From Linanthus parryae (Eukaryota > Streptophyta > Magnoliopsida > Ericales > Polemoniaceae): a stretch of DNA of 64,000 nt. A program made the position numbers and the translations under genes. The stretch spans positions 20,867,359 to 20,931,358 of the forward strand of contig JALGPY010000008.1 of assembly GCA_023055425.1 (NCBI GenBank), read 5' to 3'. Below the pieces are notes generated by a model. That model saw only the letters and a list, made by a program, of their open reading frames with translations. It was not told where the DNA came from and ran no database searches. Shown piece by piece: positions 44,361-57,486 of this stretch (the first letter of the stretch is position 1; each line of letters opens with the position of its first letter).

Positions 44361-46387
44361 CACCTTACACCGAGATAGCGATTCAAAATCTTCACGGGTA
44401 GTTGAAGTAGCCTATGTATACGAATCAGTCGCCTACAATTGACAAGTCTCTAGTCACAATGATGCTACTTCCAAATAAACTAATGCATGGATGTTTGTCT
44501 AGGTCGGGTACTAAGTCCATACCAAATTATCCTAATAAACCGGTTTCAAGTGGTATACTCACGTGCCGAATACAAGCTCAACATTAATATCATTCTTAAA
44601 GTCACTAATGCACATATAATGATGCTCACATATCAAAATAAGTCCAAGAAAACATTTGGAAGTTCAAAAATTCAAATTTTCTAAAACATTTGAAACTACA
44701 ATTCTGGACCCTGACTTAAGAGCCACATATACCATATCAAAGCATCTCCTAAAATTGTGAAATTAATGTATGATGAACCTACTTGTGTCTACTTTCAGAA
44801 ACACCAAGAAAATCATGCATAGCTATTATAAAACTCAAGTTACAAAAATAAAAAAAAACTGCTATGCAGAGAAGAGTTTGGCAAAAAGTTTCAACTTGAC
44901 AAGGGGATTACTACAACTTGAAGAATAGCAATAAAGCTCATCTTCTCCAGAATGAATCCCCTATGTGTCTAGTTTCAACACAAGAAAGATTGGGTGCTAT
45001 AAGTTACTGGAAATGAGAGTTTCAATAAAAAAGAAAAGATTGGTCCAGAAACAGATTTTCAGAAAACATGCAACTTAAAATGAGCATATCTCCCTAACCA
45101 AAATAGCTATGGAGTTGATTTTTTTCTCAAAATGACCCCCTATGAGTCTAGTTTTATAAAATGTAAGATTTGAAAATTTTACAGAAATAAAAATTGAAGT
45201 TATACTACGTTTTTGACAAACTGGTCAGATTGTAACAACATGCAATTTTACCAAGAACACTCAAAACATGATCAAATCAATTCTATGATACATGCAACTT
45301 GAGAAACATGTTTTTATACTCAAATACAACCAATTAGACATACAAAAAGATATCAAACAAGAATTTTGGGGAATCGTGTGAAGAATTTGAAAGAAAACAA
45401 GTTTAAAGTCTCCAATTCATGTTCTAGACACACATGCATTACAATCCAAGAAATCACCAACAAGACATGATGTTAAACCAAACATGCACAAGCTATAAAA
45501 GAGATTCACATCATTTATTTGAAGAATTAAGTGAGGGATTTGAGAAGTTCATGCTAAAAAGTAACAATTCAAGACCCAAAATACACATGCAAGCAAAGAT
45601 CAAGTAATTTCCTATCATGAACATGAACTACCAACATGATGAGTGAAATAGATGAATAAAAGAAGAAGTTGATGCTTACATTAGAGCCTAGAGAGCTTGA
45701 ATTCTTGAAGAATACGAAGAAAAGAACTCCCCAAAGGGTAGCTATGGCCTTGGACTCAAGTTTTTCATCATTTGGAAGGTGAAAAATGAAGTTTTGGGGT
45801 TGTTTTGTGAGGGTCAAACCCCAAATCCGGGAATGGAGTTTGATGAGAGAGAGGAGAGCTTCATTACGTGTTCTTGAGGAGAAAAGCATGTGAAAATTGA
45901 GAGAAATGGATAAAGAGTGATGGGGTTGATGGAGATGTAAAAAAATAAATGATGGAGATATGTAATGAGTGTCTCTTTCATATAATTATAAAATAGGTGT
46001 TTGACTTGGTTGAATGGAGGAGGATTGAAGTACAATTTAAAGTCTCCCAACAACATAGTTGTGGTAGAAATTAGAATAACAAGAAAAAGAGGGTTGACAT
46101 AAAAATACTAGAAGTTGATGGTGAGTAAAAGATGACACAAATAAGAGGGGTAAAAATGCAATTTCCAGTTACCATCTAACACATAAAAATATAAATTTTA
46201 CATTAAAATAAAATTACTAAATAACTCTAAGTAAATATTATGTCTTTAAAAAAAATGAACCTTTAGAAAACTAAAGAAAACAAGTCAAGAGTAAGTTTGA
46301 AATAAAATTATCATTTTTTTTTAAAGCTCTAGTATTTGTTTTACTGAAATTACAAAATAACATTTGGCGAAAATACGGGGTATTACA

Positions 46388-46781
46388 TACTTCCCCCCTT
46401 AGAAAAAGCTTCGTCCTCGAAGCTTGGACGGGTCACTAAAGTCTCAATGGGGTTTCCTATAAAGTCTTTATCGTTATGCACGTACTAATATAATGAGTAT
46501 TTCACAACGAATAAGCATACAATGCCAACAACCACATATGATGTCTCGTCGAGACACATAAAAACAAGATTCACATTTAGAAAGGACAACCATACGTCTG
46601 AAATAGTACTAGGGCACCAACACGAAATATGATTATATCAAATAACACAAAGCAATTCATCGTAGAAGAGGAAGTAAACTCCCGAAATACCCGACTTTCT
46701 GTATTTTATCTTGCCCTATGTTCATTTTAGGTTACCCTACAGGTTTAATCCCATAGTGGAAAGAACTGCTCTGATACCACC
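46388..46781 (-). mobile_element. Array internal segment 1 with PBS and PPT
   Basis: On the minus strand TGGTATCAGAGC (46779-46768) follows the LTR by two bases and a polypurine AAGGGGGGAAG precedes the next LTR start. Just before the tract a frame reads VTRPSFEDEAFSKGGSM then stop, which looks like the extreme C-terminus of a gypsy pol. Confidence 0.85.
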
Positions 46782-49700
46782 TGCAACAACCCGCGTTATC
46801 CGGCTCGGGACGAGACCGGGAGGGCGATGCTTAATAGAATTGGCGGAGATCAAAAACAATAAAATCCACAACACATATTTATAACATTAAACAACTATAT
46901 TAAACTTTAAGTCTTACACACTTGCTGGTTACTATTACACAGTAATTACCTAACATTTCTATATCAACTAATGGTAGCGTTCATATTCTAAGTGAGTCTC
47001 GCGCCCCTTCTATTCTATAATTCCCCAGCTCCTAAACCTGCGGTGGGAAGGAAAACAAGAACCGCATTTTTCGAAAGTCAGCAATAAATACTGAGTGAGA
47101 AACACCTTAGCATGTAAAGCAGAAAAGATGAACTATGTTGGATCACGAGTTAAATAAGATAATAGTAACAGAGCATGAATAAATATTATCAGAGTACACA
47201 ACGGTATAAATAAGTGCTAATAAGAAACATTCAGATAATCATCAAATTTCCAATTAATTATTTCACAAGTTTCATTGACCACCCAAAACACAAGTATAAT
47301 TAACGGTTTCCCAATATAGAGTCAAAGAAGCTAGATTATTATGCACAGTACCGGAGATAGTAACGGTCAACGAAGGACCTCCCAAATAGTAACGGTCAAC
47401 AGAGGACCTCCCAAATAGTAACGCTCAACAAAGGACCTCCCAAATTGTAACGCTCAACAAAGGACCTCCCATATAGTAACGGTCAACAAAGGACCTCCCA
47501 AATAGTAACGGTCAACAAAGGACCTCCCAAATAGTAACGGTCAACAAAGGACCTCCCAAATAGTAACATATTCCGGTACGTGCGACATTCCACTTTACGT
47601 TATTAACGAATTATTATTTTTCGTGTAACAGTTTCAAAGATATCTTTTCCAAACGTAACCAAAATCAAGTAAAGCATGTGAACCACAAAATACATTTTGA
47701 CAAGACAAAAAATCATGTCACGACACGAAAGAATCTAGGCACAAAAGGCTAAGCATGAAATCTCACAAGTACAGTTTGAGACAAGACATAAAATCATGTT
47801 TTGACACGAAGGAAGCAAGGCACACGAGGCTAAGCATGTAATCTCACAAGTACAGTTTGAGACAAGACATAAAATCATGTTTTGACACGAAGGAAGCAAG
47901 GCACACGAGGCTAAGCATGTAATCTCACCTTACACCGAGATAGCGATTCAAAATCTTCACGGGTAGTTGAAGTAGCCTATGTATACGAATCAGTCGCCTA
48001 CAATTGACAAGTCTCTAGTCACAATGATGCTACTTCCAAATAAACTAATGCATGGATGTTTGTCTAGGTCGGGTACTAAGTCCATACCAAATTATCCTAA
48101 TAAACCGGTTTCAAGTGGTATACTCACGTGCCGAATACAAGCTCAACATTAATATCATTCTTAAAGTCACTAATGCACATATAATGATGCTCACATATCA
48201 AAATAAGTCCAAGAAAACATTTGGAAGTTCAAAAATTCAAATTTTCTAAAACATTTGAAACTACAATTCTGGACCCTGACTTAAGAGCCACATATACCAT
48301 ATCAAAGCATCTCCTAAAATTGTGAAATTAATGTATGATGAACCTACTTGTGTCTACTTTCAGAAACACCAAGAAAATCATGCATAGCTATTATAAAACT
48401 CAAGTTACAAAAATAAAAAAAAACTGCTATGCAGAGAAGAGTTTGGCAAAAAGTTTCAACTTGACAAGGGGATTACTACAACTTGAAGAATAGCAATAAA
48501 GCTCATCTTCTCCAGAATGAATCCCCTATGTGTCTAGTTTCAACACAAGAAAGATTGGGTGCTATAAGTTACTGGAAATGAGAGTTTCAATAAAAAAGAA
48601 AAGATTGGTCCAGAAACAGATTTTCAGAAAACATGCAACTTAAAATGAGCATATCTCCCTAACCAAAATAGCTATGGAGTTGATTTTTTTCTCAAAATGA
48701 CCCCCTATGAGTCTAGTTTTATAAAATGTAAGATTTGAAAATTTTACAGAAACAAAAATTGAAGTTATACTACGTTTTTGACAAACTGGTCAGATTGTAA
48801 CAACATGCAATTTTACCAAGAACACTCAAAACATGATCAAATCAATTCTATGATACATGCAACTTGAGAAACATGTTTTTATACTCAAATACAACCAATT
48901 AGACATACAAAAAGATATCAAACAAGAATTTTGGGGAATCGTGTGAAGAATTTGAAAGAAAACAAGTTTAAAGTCTCCAATTCATGTTCTAGACACACAT
49001 GCATTACAATCCAAGAAATCACCAACAAGACATGATGTTAAACCAAACATGCACAAGCTATAAAAGAGATTCACATCATTTATTTGAAGAATTAAGTGAG
49101 GGATTTGAGAAGTTCATGCTAAAAAGTAACAATTCAAGACCCAAAATACACATGCAAGCAAAGATCAAGTAATTTCCTATCATGAACATGAACTACCAAC
49201 ATGATGAGTGAAATAGATGAATAAAAGAAGAAGTTGATGCTTACATTAGAGCCTAGAGAGCTTGAATTCTTGAAGAATACGAAGAAAAGAACTCCCCAAA
49301 GGGTAGCTATGGCCTTGAACTCAAGTTTTTCATCATTTGGAAGGTGAAAAATGAAGTTTTGGGGTTGTTTTGTGAGGGTCAAACCCCAAATCCGGGAATG
49401 GAGTTTGATGAGAGAGAGGAGAGCTTCATTACGTGTTCTTGAGGAGAAAAGCATGTGAAAATTGAGAGAAATGGATAAAGAGTGATGGGGTTGATGGAGA
49501 TGTAAAAAAATAAATGATGGAGATATGTAATGAGTGTCTCTTTCATATAATTATAAAATAGGTGTTTGACTTGGTTGAATGGAGGAGGATTGAAGTACAA
49601 TTTAAAGTCTCCCAACAACATAGTTGTGGTAGAAATTAGAATAACAAGAAAAAGAGGGTTGACATAAAAATACTAGAAGTTGATGGTGAGTAAAAGATGA

Positions 49701-49952
49701 CACAAATAAGCGGGGTAAAAAGGCAATTTCCAATTACCATCTAGCACATAAAAATATAAATTTTACATTAAAATAAAATTACTAAATAACTCTAAGTAAA
49801 TATTATGTCTTTAAAAAAAATGAACCTTTAGAAAACTAAAGAAAACAAGTCAAGAGTAAGTTTGAAATAAAATTATCATTTTTTTTTAAAGCTCAAGTAT
49901 TTGTTTTACTGAAATTACAAAATATCATTTGGCGAAAATACGGGGTATTACA
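46782..49952 (-). repeat. Array LTR copy 2
   Basis: 3171 bp. It shares diagnostic variants with copy 1, for example CTGACTTAAGAGCC and AGTTTCAACACAAG. Confidence 0.95.
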
Positions 49953-50346
49953 TACTTCCCCCCTTAGAAAAAGCTTCGTCCTCGAAGCTTGGACGGGTCA
50001 CTAAAGTCTCAATGGGGTTTCCTATAAAGTCTTTATCGTTATGCACGTACTTATATAATGAGTATTTCACAACGAATAAGCATACAATGCCAACAACCAC
50101 ATATGATGTCTCGTCGAGACACATAAAAACAAGATTCACATTTAGAAAGGACAACCATACGTCTGAAATAGTACTAGGGCACCAACACGAAATATGATTA
50201 TATCAAATAACACAAAGCAATTCATCGTAGAAGAGGAAGTAAACTCCCGAAATACCCGGCTTTCTGTATTTTATCTTGCCCTATGTTCATTTTAGGTTAC
50301 CCTACAGGTTTAATCCCATAGTGGAAAGAACTGCTCTGATACCACC
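49953..50346 (-). mobile_element. Array internal segment 2
   Basis: 394 bp, the same layout as segment 1, with primer-binding site and polypurine tract intact. Confidence 0.85.
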
Positions 50347-53300
50347 TGCAACAACCCGCGTTATCCGGCTCGGGACGAGACCGGGAGGGCGATGCTTAAT
50401 AGAATTGGCGGAGATCAAAAACAATAAAATCCACAACACATATTTATAACATTAAACAACTATATTAAACTTTAAGTCTTACACACTTGCTGGTTACTAT
50501 TACACAGTAATTACCTAACATTTCTATATCAACTAATGGTAGCGTTCATATTCTAAGTGAGTCTCGCGCCCCTTCTATTCTATAATTCCCCAGCTCCTAA
50601 ACCTGCGGTGGGAAGGAAAACAAGAACCGCATTTTTCGAAAGTCAGCAATAAATATTGAGTGAGAAACACCTTAGCATGTAAAGCAGAAAAGATGAACTA
50701 TGTTGGATCACGAGTTAAATAAGATAATAGTAACAGAGTATGAATAAATATTATCAGAGTACACAACGGTATAAATAAGTGCTAATAAGAAACATTCAGA
50801 TAATCATCAAATTTCCAATTAATTATTTCACAAGTTTCATTGACCACCCAAAACACAAGTATAATTAACGGTTTCCCAATATAGAGTCAAAGAAGCTAGA
50901 TTATTATGCACAGTACCGGAGATAGTAACGGTCAACGAAGGACCTCCCAAATAGTAACGGTCAACAGAGGACCTCCCAAATAGTAACAGTCAACAAAGGA
51001 CCTCCCAAATTGTAACGGTCAACAAAGGACCTCCCATATAGTAACGGTCAACAAAGGACCTCCCAAATAGTAACGGTCAACAAAGGACCTCCCAAATAGT
51101 AACGGTCAACAAAGGACCTCCCAAATAGTAACATATTCCGGTACGTGCGACATTCCACTTTACGTTATTAACGAATTATTATTTTTCGTGTAACAGTTTC
51201 AAAGATATCTTTTCCAAACGTAACCAAAATCAAGTAAAGCATGTGAACCACAAAATACATTTTGAGACAAGACAAAATATCATGTCACGACACGAAAGAA
51301 TCTAGGCACACAAGGCTAAGCATTAAATCTCACAAGTACAGTTTGAGACAAGACATAAAATCATGTTTTGACACGAAGGAAGCAAGGCACACGAGGCTAA
51401 GCATGTAATCTCACAAGTACAGTTTGAGACAAGACATAAAATCATGTTTTGACACGAAGGAAGCAAGGCACACGAGGCTAAGCATGTAATCTCACCTTAC
51501 ACCGAGATAGCGATTCAAAATCTTCACGGGTAGTTGAAGTAGCCTATGTATACGAATCAGTCGCCTACAATTGACAAGTCTCTAGTCACAATGATGCTAC
51601 TTCCAAATAAACTAATGCATGGATGTTTGTCTAGGTCGGGTACTAAGTCCATACCAAATTATCCTAATAAACCGGTTTCAAGTGGTATACTCACGTGCCG
51701 AATACAAGCTCAACATTAATATCATTCTTAAAGTCACTAATGCACATATAATGATGCTCACATATCAAAATAAGTCCAAGAAAACATTTGGAAGTTCAAA
51801 AATTCAAATTTTCTAAAACATTTGAAACTACAATTCTGGACCCTGACTTTAGAGCCACATATACCATATCAAAGCATCTCTTAAAATTGTGAAATTAATG
51901 TATGATGAACCTACTTGTGTCTACTTTCAGAAACACCAAGAAAATCATGCATAGCTATTATAAAACTCAAGTTACAAAAATAACAAAAACTGCTATGCAG
52001 AGAAGAGTTTGGCAAAAAGTTTCAACTTGACAAGGAGATTACTACAACTTGAAGAATAGCAATAAAGCTCATCTTCTCCAGAATGAATCCCCTATGTGTC
52101 TAGTTTCACCACAAGAAAGATTGGGTGCTATAAGTTACTGGAAATGAGGGTTTCAATAAAAATGAAAAGATTGGTCCAGAAACAGATTTTCAGAAAACAT
52201 GCAACTTAAAATGAGCATATCTCCCTAACCAAAATAGCTATGGAGTTGATTTTTTTCTCAAAATGATCCCCTCTGAGTCTAGTTTTATAAAATGTAATAT
52301 TTGAAAATTTTACAGAAACAAAAATTGAAGTTATACTACGTTTTTGACAAACTGGTCAGATTGTATCAACATGCAATTTTACCAAGAACACTCAAAACAT
52401 GATCAAATCAATTCTATGATACATGCAACTTGAGAAACATGTTTTTATACTCAAATACAACCAATTAGACATACAAAAAGAGATCAAACAAGAATTTTGG
52501 GGAATCGTGAGAAGAATTTGAAAGAAAACAAGTTTAAAGTCTCCAATTCATGTTCTAGACACACATGCATTACAATCCAAGAAATCACCAACAAGACATG
52601 ATGTTAAACCAAACATGCACAAGCTATAAAAGAGATTCGCATCATTGATTTGAAGAATTAAGTGAGGGATTTGAGAAGTTCATGCTAAAAAGTAACAATT
52701 CAAGACCCAAAATACACATGCAAGCAAAGATCAAGTAATTTCCTATCATGAACATGAACTACCAACATGATGAGTGAAATAGATGAATAAAAGAAGAAGT
52801 TGATGCTTACATTAGAGCCTAGAGAGCTTGAATTCTTGAAGAATACGAAGAAAAGAACTCCCCAAAGGGTAGCTATGGCCTTGGACTCAAGTTTTTCATC
52901 ATTTGGAAGGTGAAAAATGAAGTTTTGGGGTTGTTTTGTGAGGGTCAAACCCCAAATCCGGGAATGGAGTTTGATGAGAGAGATGAGAGCTTCATTACGT
53001 GTTCTAGAGGAGAAAAGCATGTGAAAATTGAGAGAAATGGATAAAGAGTGATGGGGTTGATGGAGATGTAAAAAAACAAATGATGGAGATATGTAATGAG
53101 TGTCTCTTTCATATAATTATAAAATAGGTGTTTCACTTGGTTGAATGGAGGAGGAGTGAAGTACAATTTAAATTCTCCCAACAACATAGTTGTGGTAGAA
53201 ATTAGAATAACAAGAAAAAGAGGGTTGACATAAAAATACTAGAAGTTGATGGTGAGTCAAAGATGACACAAATAAGAGGGGTAAAAATGCAATTTCCAAT

Positions 53301-53517
53301 TACCATCTAGCACATAAAAATATAAATTTTACATTAAAATAAAATTACTAAATAACTCTAAGTAAATATTATGTCTTTAAAGAAAATGAACCTTTAGAAA
53401 ACTAAAGAAAACAAGTCAAGAGAATGTTTGAAATAAAATTATCATTTTTTTTAAAGCTCAAGTATTTGTTTTACTGAAATTACAAAATAACATTTGGCGA
53501 AAATACGGGGTATTACA
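50347..53517 (-). repeat. Array LTR copy 3
   Basis: 3171 bp. It carries the second variant set, for example CTGACTTTAGAGCC, AGTTTCACCACAAG and GAGTCAAAGATGAC. Confidence 0.95.
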
Positions 53518-53910
53518 TACTTCCCCCCTTAGAAAAAGCTTCGTCCTCGAAGCTTGGACGGGTCACTAAAGTATCAATGGGTTTCCTATAAAGTCTTTAT
53601 CGTTATGCACGTACTAATATAATGAATATTTCACAACGAATAAGCATACAATGCCAACAACCACATATGATGTCTCGTCGAGATACATAAAAACAAGATT
53701 CACATTTAGAAAGGACAACCATACGTCTGAAATAGTACTAGGGCACCAACACGAAATATGATTATATCAAATAACACAAAGCAATTCATCGTAGAAGAGG
53801 AAGTAAACTCCCGAAATACCCGGCTTTCTGTATTTTATCTTGCCCTATATTCAGTTTAGGTTACCCTACAGGTTTAATCCCATAGTGGAAAGAACTGCTC
53901 TGATACCACC
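53518..53910 (-). mobile_element. Array internal segment 3
   Basis: 393 bp. It lacks one G (CAATGGGTTTCC rather than CAATGGGGTTTCC), a variant shared with segment 4. Confidence 0.85.
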
Positions 53911-56900
53911 TGCAACAACCCGCGTTATCCGGCTCGGGACGAGACCGGGAGGGCGATGCTTAATAGAATTGGCGGAGATCAAAAACAATAAAATCCACAA
54001 CACATATTTATAACATTAAACAACTATATTAAACTTTAAGTCTTACACACTTGTTGGATACTATTACACAGTAATTACCTAACATTTCTATATCAACTAA
54101 TGGTAGCGTTCATATTCTAAGTGAGTCTAGCGCCCCTTCTATTCTATAATTCCCCAGCTCCTAAACCTGCGGTGGGAAGGAAAACAAGAACCGCAGTTTT
54201 CGAACTTGTTTTCGAAAGTCAGCAATAAATACTGAGTGAGAAACACCTTAGCATGTAAAGCAGAAAAGATGAACTATGTTGGATCACGAGTTAAATAAGA
54301 TAATAGTAACAGAGTATGAATAAATATTATCAGAGTACACAACGGTATAAATAAGTGCTAATAAGAAACATTCAGATAATCATCAAATTTCCAATTAATT
54401 ATTTCACAAGTTTCATTGACCACCCAAAACACAAGTATAATTAACGGTTTCCCAATATAGAGTCAAAGAAGCTAGATTATTATGCACAGTACCGGAGATA
54501 GTAACGGTCAACGAAGGACCTCCCAAATAGTAACGGTCAACAGAGGACCTCCCAAATAGTAACAGTCAACAAAGGACCTCCCAAATTGTAACGGTCAACA
54601 AAGGACCTCCCATATAGTAACGGTCAACAAAGGACCTCCCAAATAGTAACGGTCAACAAAGGACCTCCAAATAGTAACGGTCAACAAATGACCTCCCAAA
54701 TAGTAACATATTCCGGTACGTGCGACATTCCACTTTACGTTATTAACGAATTATTATTTTTCGTGTAACAGTTTCAAAGATATCTTTTCCAAACGTAACC
54801 AAAATCAAGTAAAGCATGTGAACCACAAAATACATTTTGAGACAAGACAAAAAATCATGTCACGACACGAAAGAATCTAGGCACACAAGGCTAAGCATGA
54901 AATCTCACAAGTACAGTTTGAGACAAGACATAAAATCATGTTTTGACACGAAGGAAGCAAGGCACACGAGGCTAAGCATGTAATCTCACAAGTACAGTTT
55001 GAGACAAGACATAAAATCATGTTTTGACACGAAGGAAGCAAGGCACACGAGGCTAAGCATGTAATCTCACCTTACACCGAGATAGCGATTCAAAATCTTC
55101 ACGGGTAGTTGAAGTAGCCTATGTATACGAATCAGTCGCCTACAATTGACAAGTCTCTAGTCACAATGATGCTACTTCCAAATAAACTAATGCATGGATG
55201 TTTGTCTAGGTCGGGTACTAAGTCCATACCAAATTATCCTAATAAACCGGTTTCAAGTGGTATACTCACGTGCCGAATACAAGCTCAACATTAATATCAT
55301 TCTTAAAGTCACTAATGCACATATAATGATGCTCACATATCAAAATAAGTCCAAGAAAACATTTGGAAGTTCAAAAATTCAAATTTTCTAAAACATTTGA
55401 AACTACAATTCTGGACCCTGACGTTAGAGCCACATATACCATATCAAAGCATCTCTTAAAATTGTGAAATTAATGTATGATGAACCTACTTGTGTCTACT
55501 TTCAGAAACACCAAGAAAATCATGCATAGCTATTATATAACTCAAGTTACAAAAATAACAAAAACTGCTATGCAGAGAAGAGTTTGGCAAAAAGTTTCAA
55601 CTTGACAAGGAGATTACTACAACTTGAAGAATAGCAATAAAGCTCATCTTCTCCAGAATGAATCCCCTATGTGTCTAGTTTCACCACAAGAAAGATTGGG
55701 TGCTATAAGTTACTGGAAATGAGGGTTTCAATAAAAATGAAAAGATTGGTCCAGAAACAGATTTTCAGAAAACATGCAACTTAAAATGAGCATATCTCCC
55801 TAACCAAAATAGCTATGGAGTTGATTTTTTTCTCAAAATGACCCCCTCTGAGTCTAGTTTTATAAAATTTAATATTTGAAAATTTTACAGAAACAAAAGT
55901 TGAAGTTATACTACGTTTTTGACAAACTGGTCAGATTGTATCAACATGCAATTTTACCAAGAACACTCAAAACATGATCAAATCAATTCTATGATACATG
56001 CAACTTGAGAAACATGTTTTTATACTCAAATACAACCAATTAGACATACAAAAAGAGATCAAACAAGAATTTTGGGGAATCGTGAGAAGAATTTGAAAGA
56101 AAACAAGTTTAAAGTCTCCAATTCATGTTCTAGACACACATGCATTACAATCCAAGAAATCACCAACAAGACATGATGTTAAACCAAACATGCACAAGCT
56201 ATAAAAGAGATTCACATCATTGATTTGAAGAATTAAGTGAGGGATTTGAGAAGTTCATGCTAAAAAGTAACAATTCAAGACCCAAAATACACATGCAAGC
56301 AAAGATCAAGTAATTTCCTATCATGAACATGAACTACCAACATGATGAGTGAAATAGATGAATAAAAGAAGAAGTTGATGCTTACATTAGAGCCTAGAGA
56401 GCTTGAATTCTTGAAGAATACGAAGAAAAGAACTCCCCAAAGGGTAGCTATGGCCTTGGACTCAAGTTTTTCATCATTTGGAAGGTGAAAAATGAAGTTT
56501 TGGGGTTGTTTTGTGAGGGTCAAACCCCAAATCCGGGAATGGAGTTTGATGAGAGAGATGAGAGCTTCATTACGTGTTCTTGAGGAGAAAAGCATGTGAA
56601 AATTGAGAGAAATGGATAAAGAGTGATGGGGTTGATGGAGATGTAAAAAAATAAATGATGGAGATATGTAATGAGTGTCTCTTTCATATAATTATAAAAT
56701 AGGTGTTTGACTTGGTTGAATGGAGGAGGAGTGAAGTACAATTTAAATTCTTCCAACAACATAGTTGTGGTAGAAATTAGAATAACAAGAAAAAGAGGGT
56801 TGACATAAAAATACTAGAAGTTGATGGTGAGTCAAAGATGACACAAATAAGAGGGGTAAAAATGCAATTTCCAATTACCATCTAGCACATAAAAATATAA

Positions 56901-57093
56901 ATTTTACATTAAGATAAAATTACTAAATAATTCTAAGTAAATATTATGTCTTTAAAAAAAATGAACCTTTAGAAAACTAAAGAAAACAAGTCAAGAGTAA
57001 GTTTGAAATAAAATTGTCATTTTTTTTTAAAGCTCAAGTAATTGTTTTACTGAAATTACAAAATAACATTTGGCGAAAATACGGGGTATTACA
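53911..57093 (-). repeat. Array LTR copy 4
   Basis: 3183 bp. It has a private 13-bp duplication near 54200 (TTTTCGAACTTGTTTTCGAA) and otherwise the copy-3 variant set. Confidence 0.95.
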
Positions 57094-57486
57094 TACTTCC
57101 CCCCTTAGAAAAAGCTTCGTCCTCGAAGCTTGGACGGGTCACTAAAGTATCAATGGGTTTCCTATAAAGTCTTTATCGTTATGCACGTACTAATATAATG
57201 AATATTTCACAACGAATAAGCATACAATGCCAACAACCACATATGATGTCTCGTCGAGATACATAAAAACAAGATTCACATTTAGAAAGGACAACCATAC
57301 GTCTGAAATAGTACTAGGGCACCAACACGAAATATGATTATATCAAATAACACAAAGCAATTCATCGTAGAAGAGGAAGTAAACTCCCGAAATACCCGGC
57401 TTTCTGTATTTTATCTTGCCCTATGTTCAGTTTAGGTTACCCTACAGGTTTAATCCCATAGTGGAAAGAACTGCTCTGATACCACC
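57094..57486 (-). mobile_element. Array internal segment 4
   Basis: 393 bp with primer-binding site and polypurine tract intact. Confidence 0.85.

Larger units (their letters stand above)
43244..46387 (-). repeat. Array LTR copy 1
   Basis: 3144 bp. It has six units of the 29-bp minisatellite where copy 2 has seven, which with a 2-bp indel explains the length difference from copy 2. Confidence 0.95.

Noticed and set aside
44487..44684. 65-codon plus-strand frame repeated five times
   Set aside because: It lies inside the LTR on the strand opposite to the element's transcription, with no domain. Its conservation follows from array duplication.
45569..46056. Minus-strand open frames of 106 and 80 codons repeated in all five array LTRs
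   Set aside because: They are preserved only because the LTRs are near-identical copies. They lie wholly within the LTR, overlap each other and show no domain.
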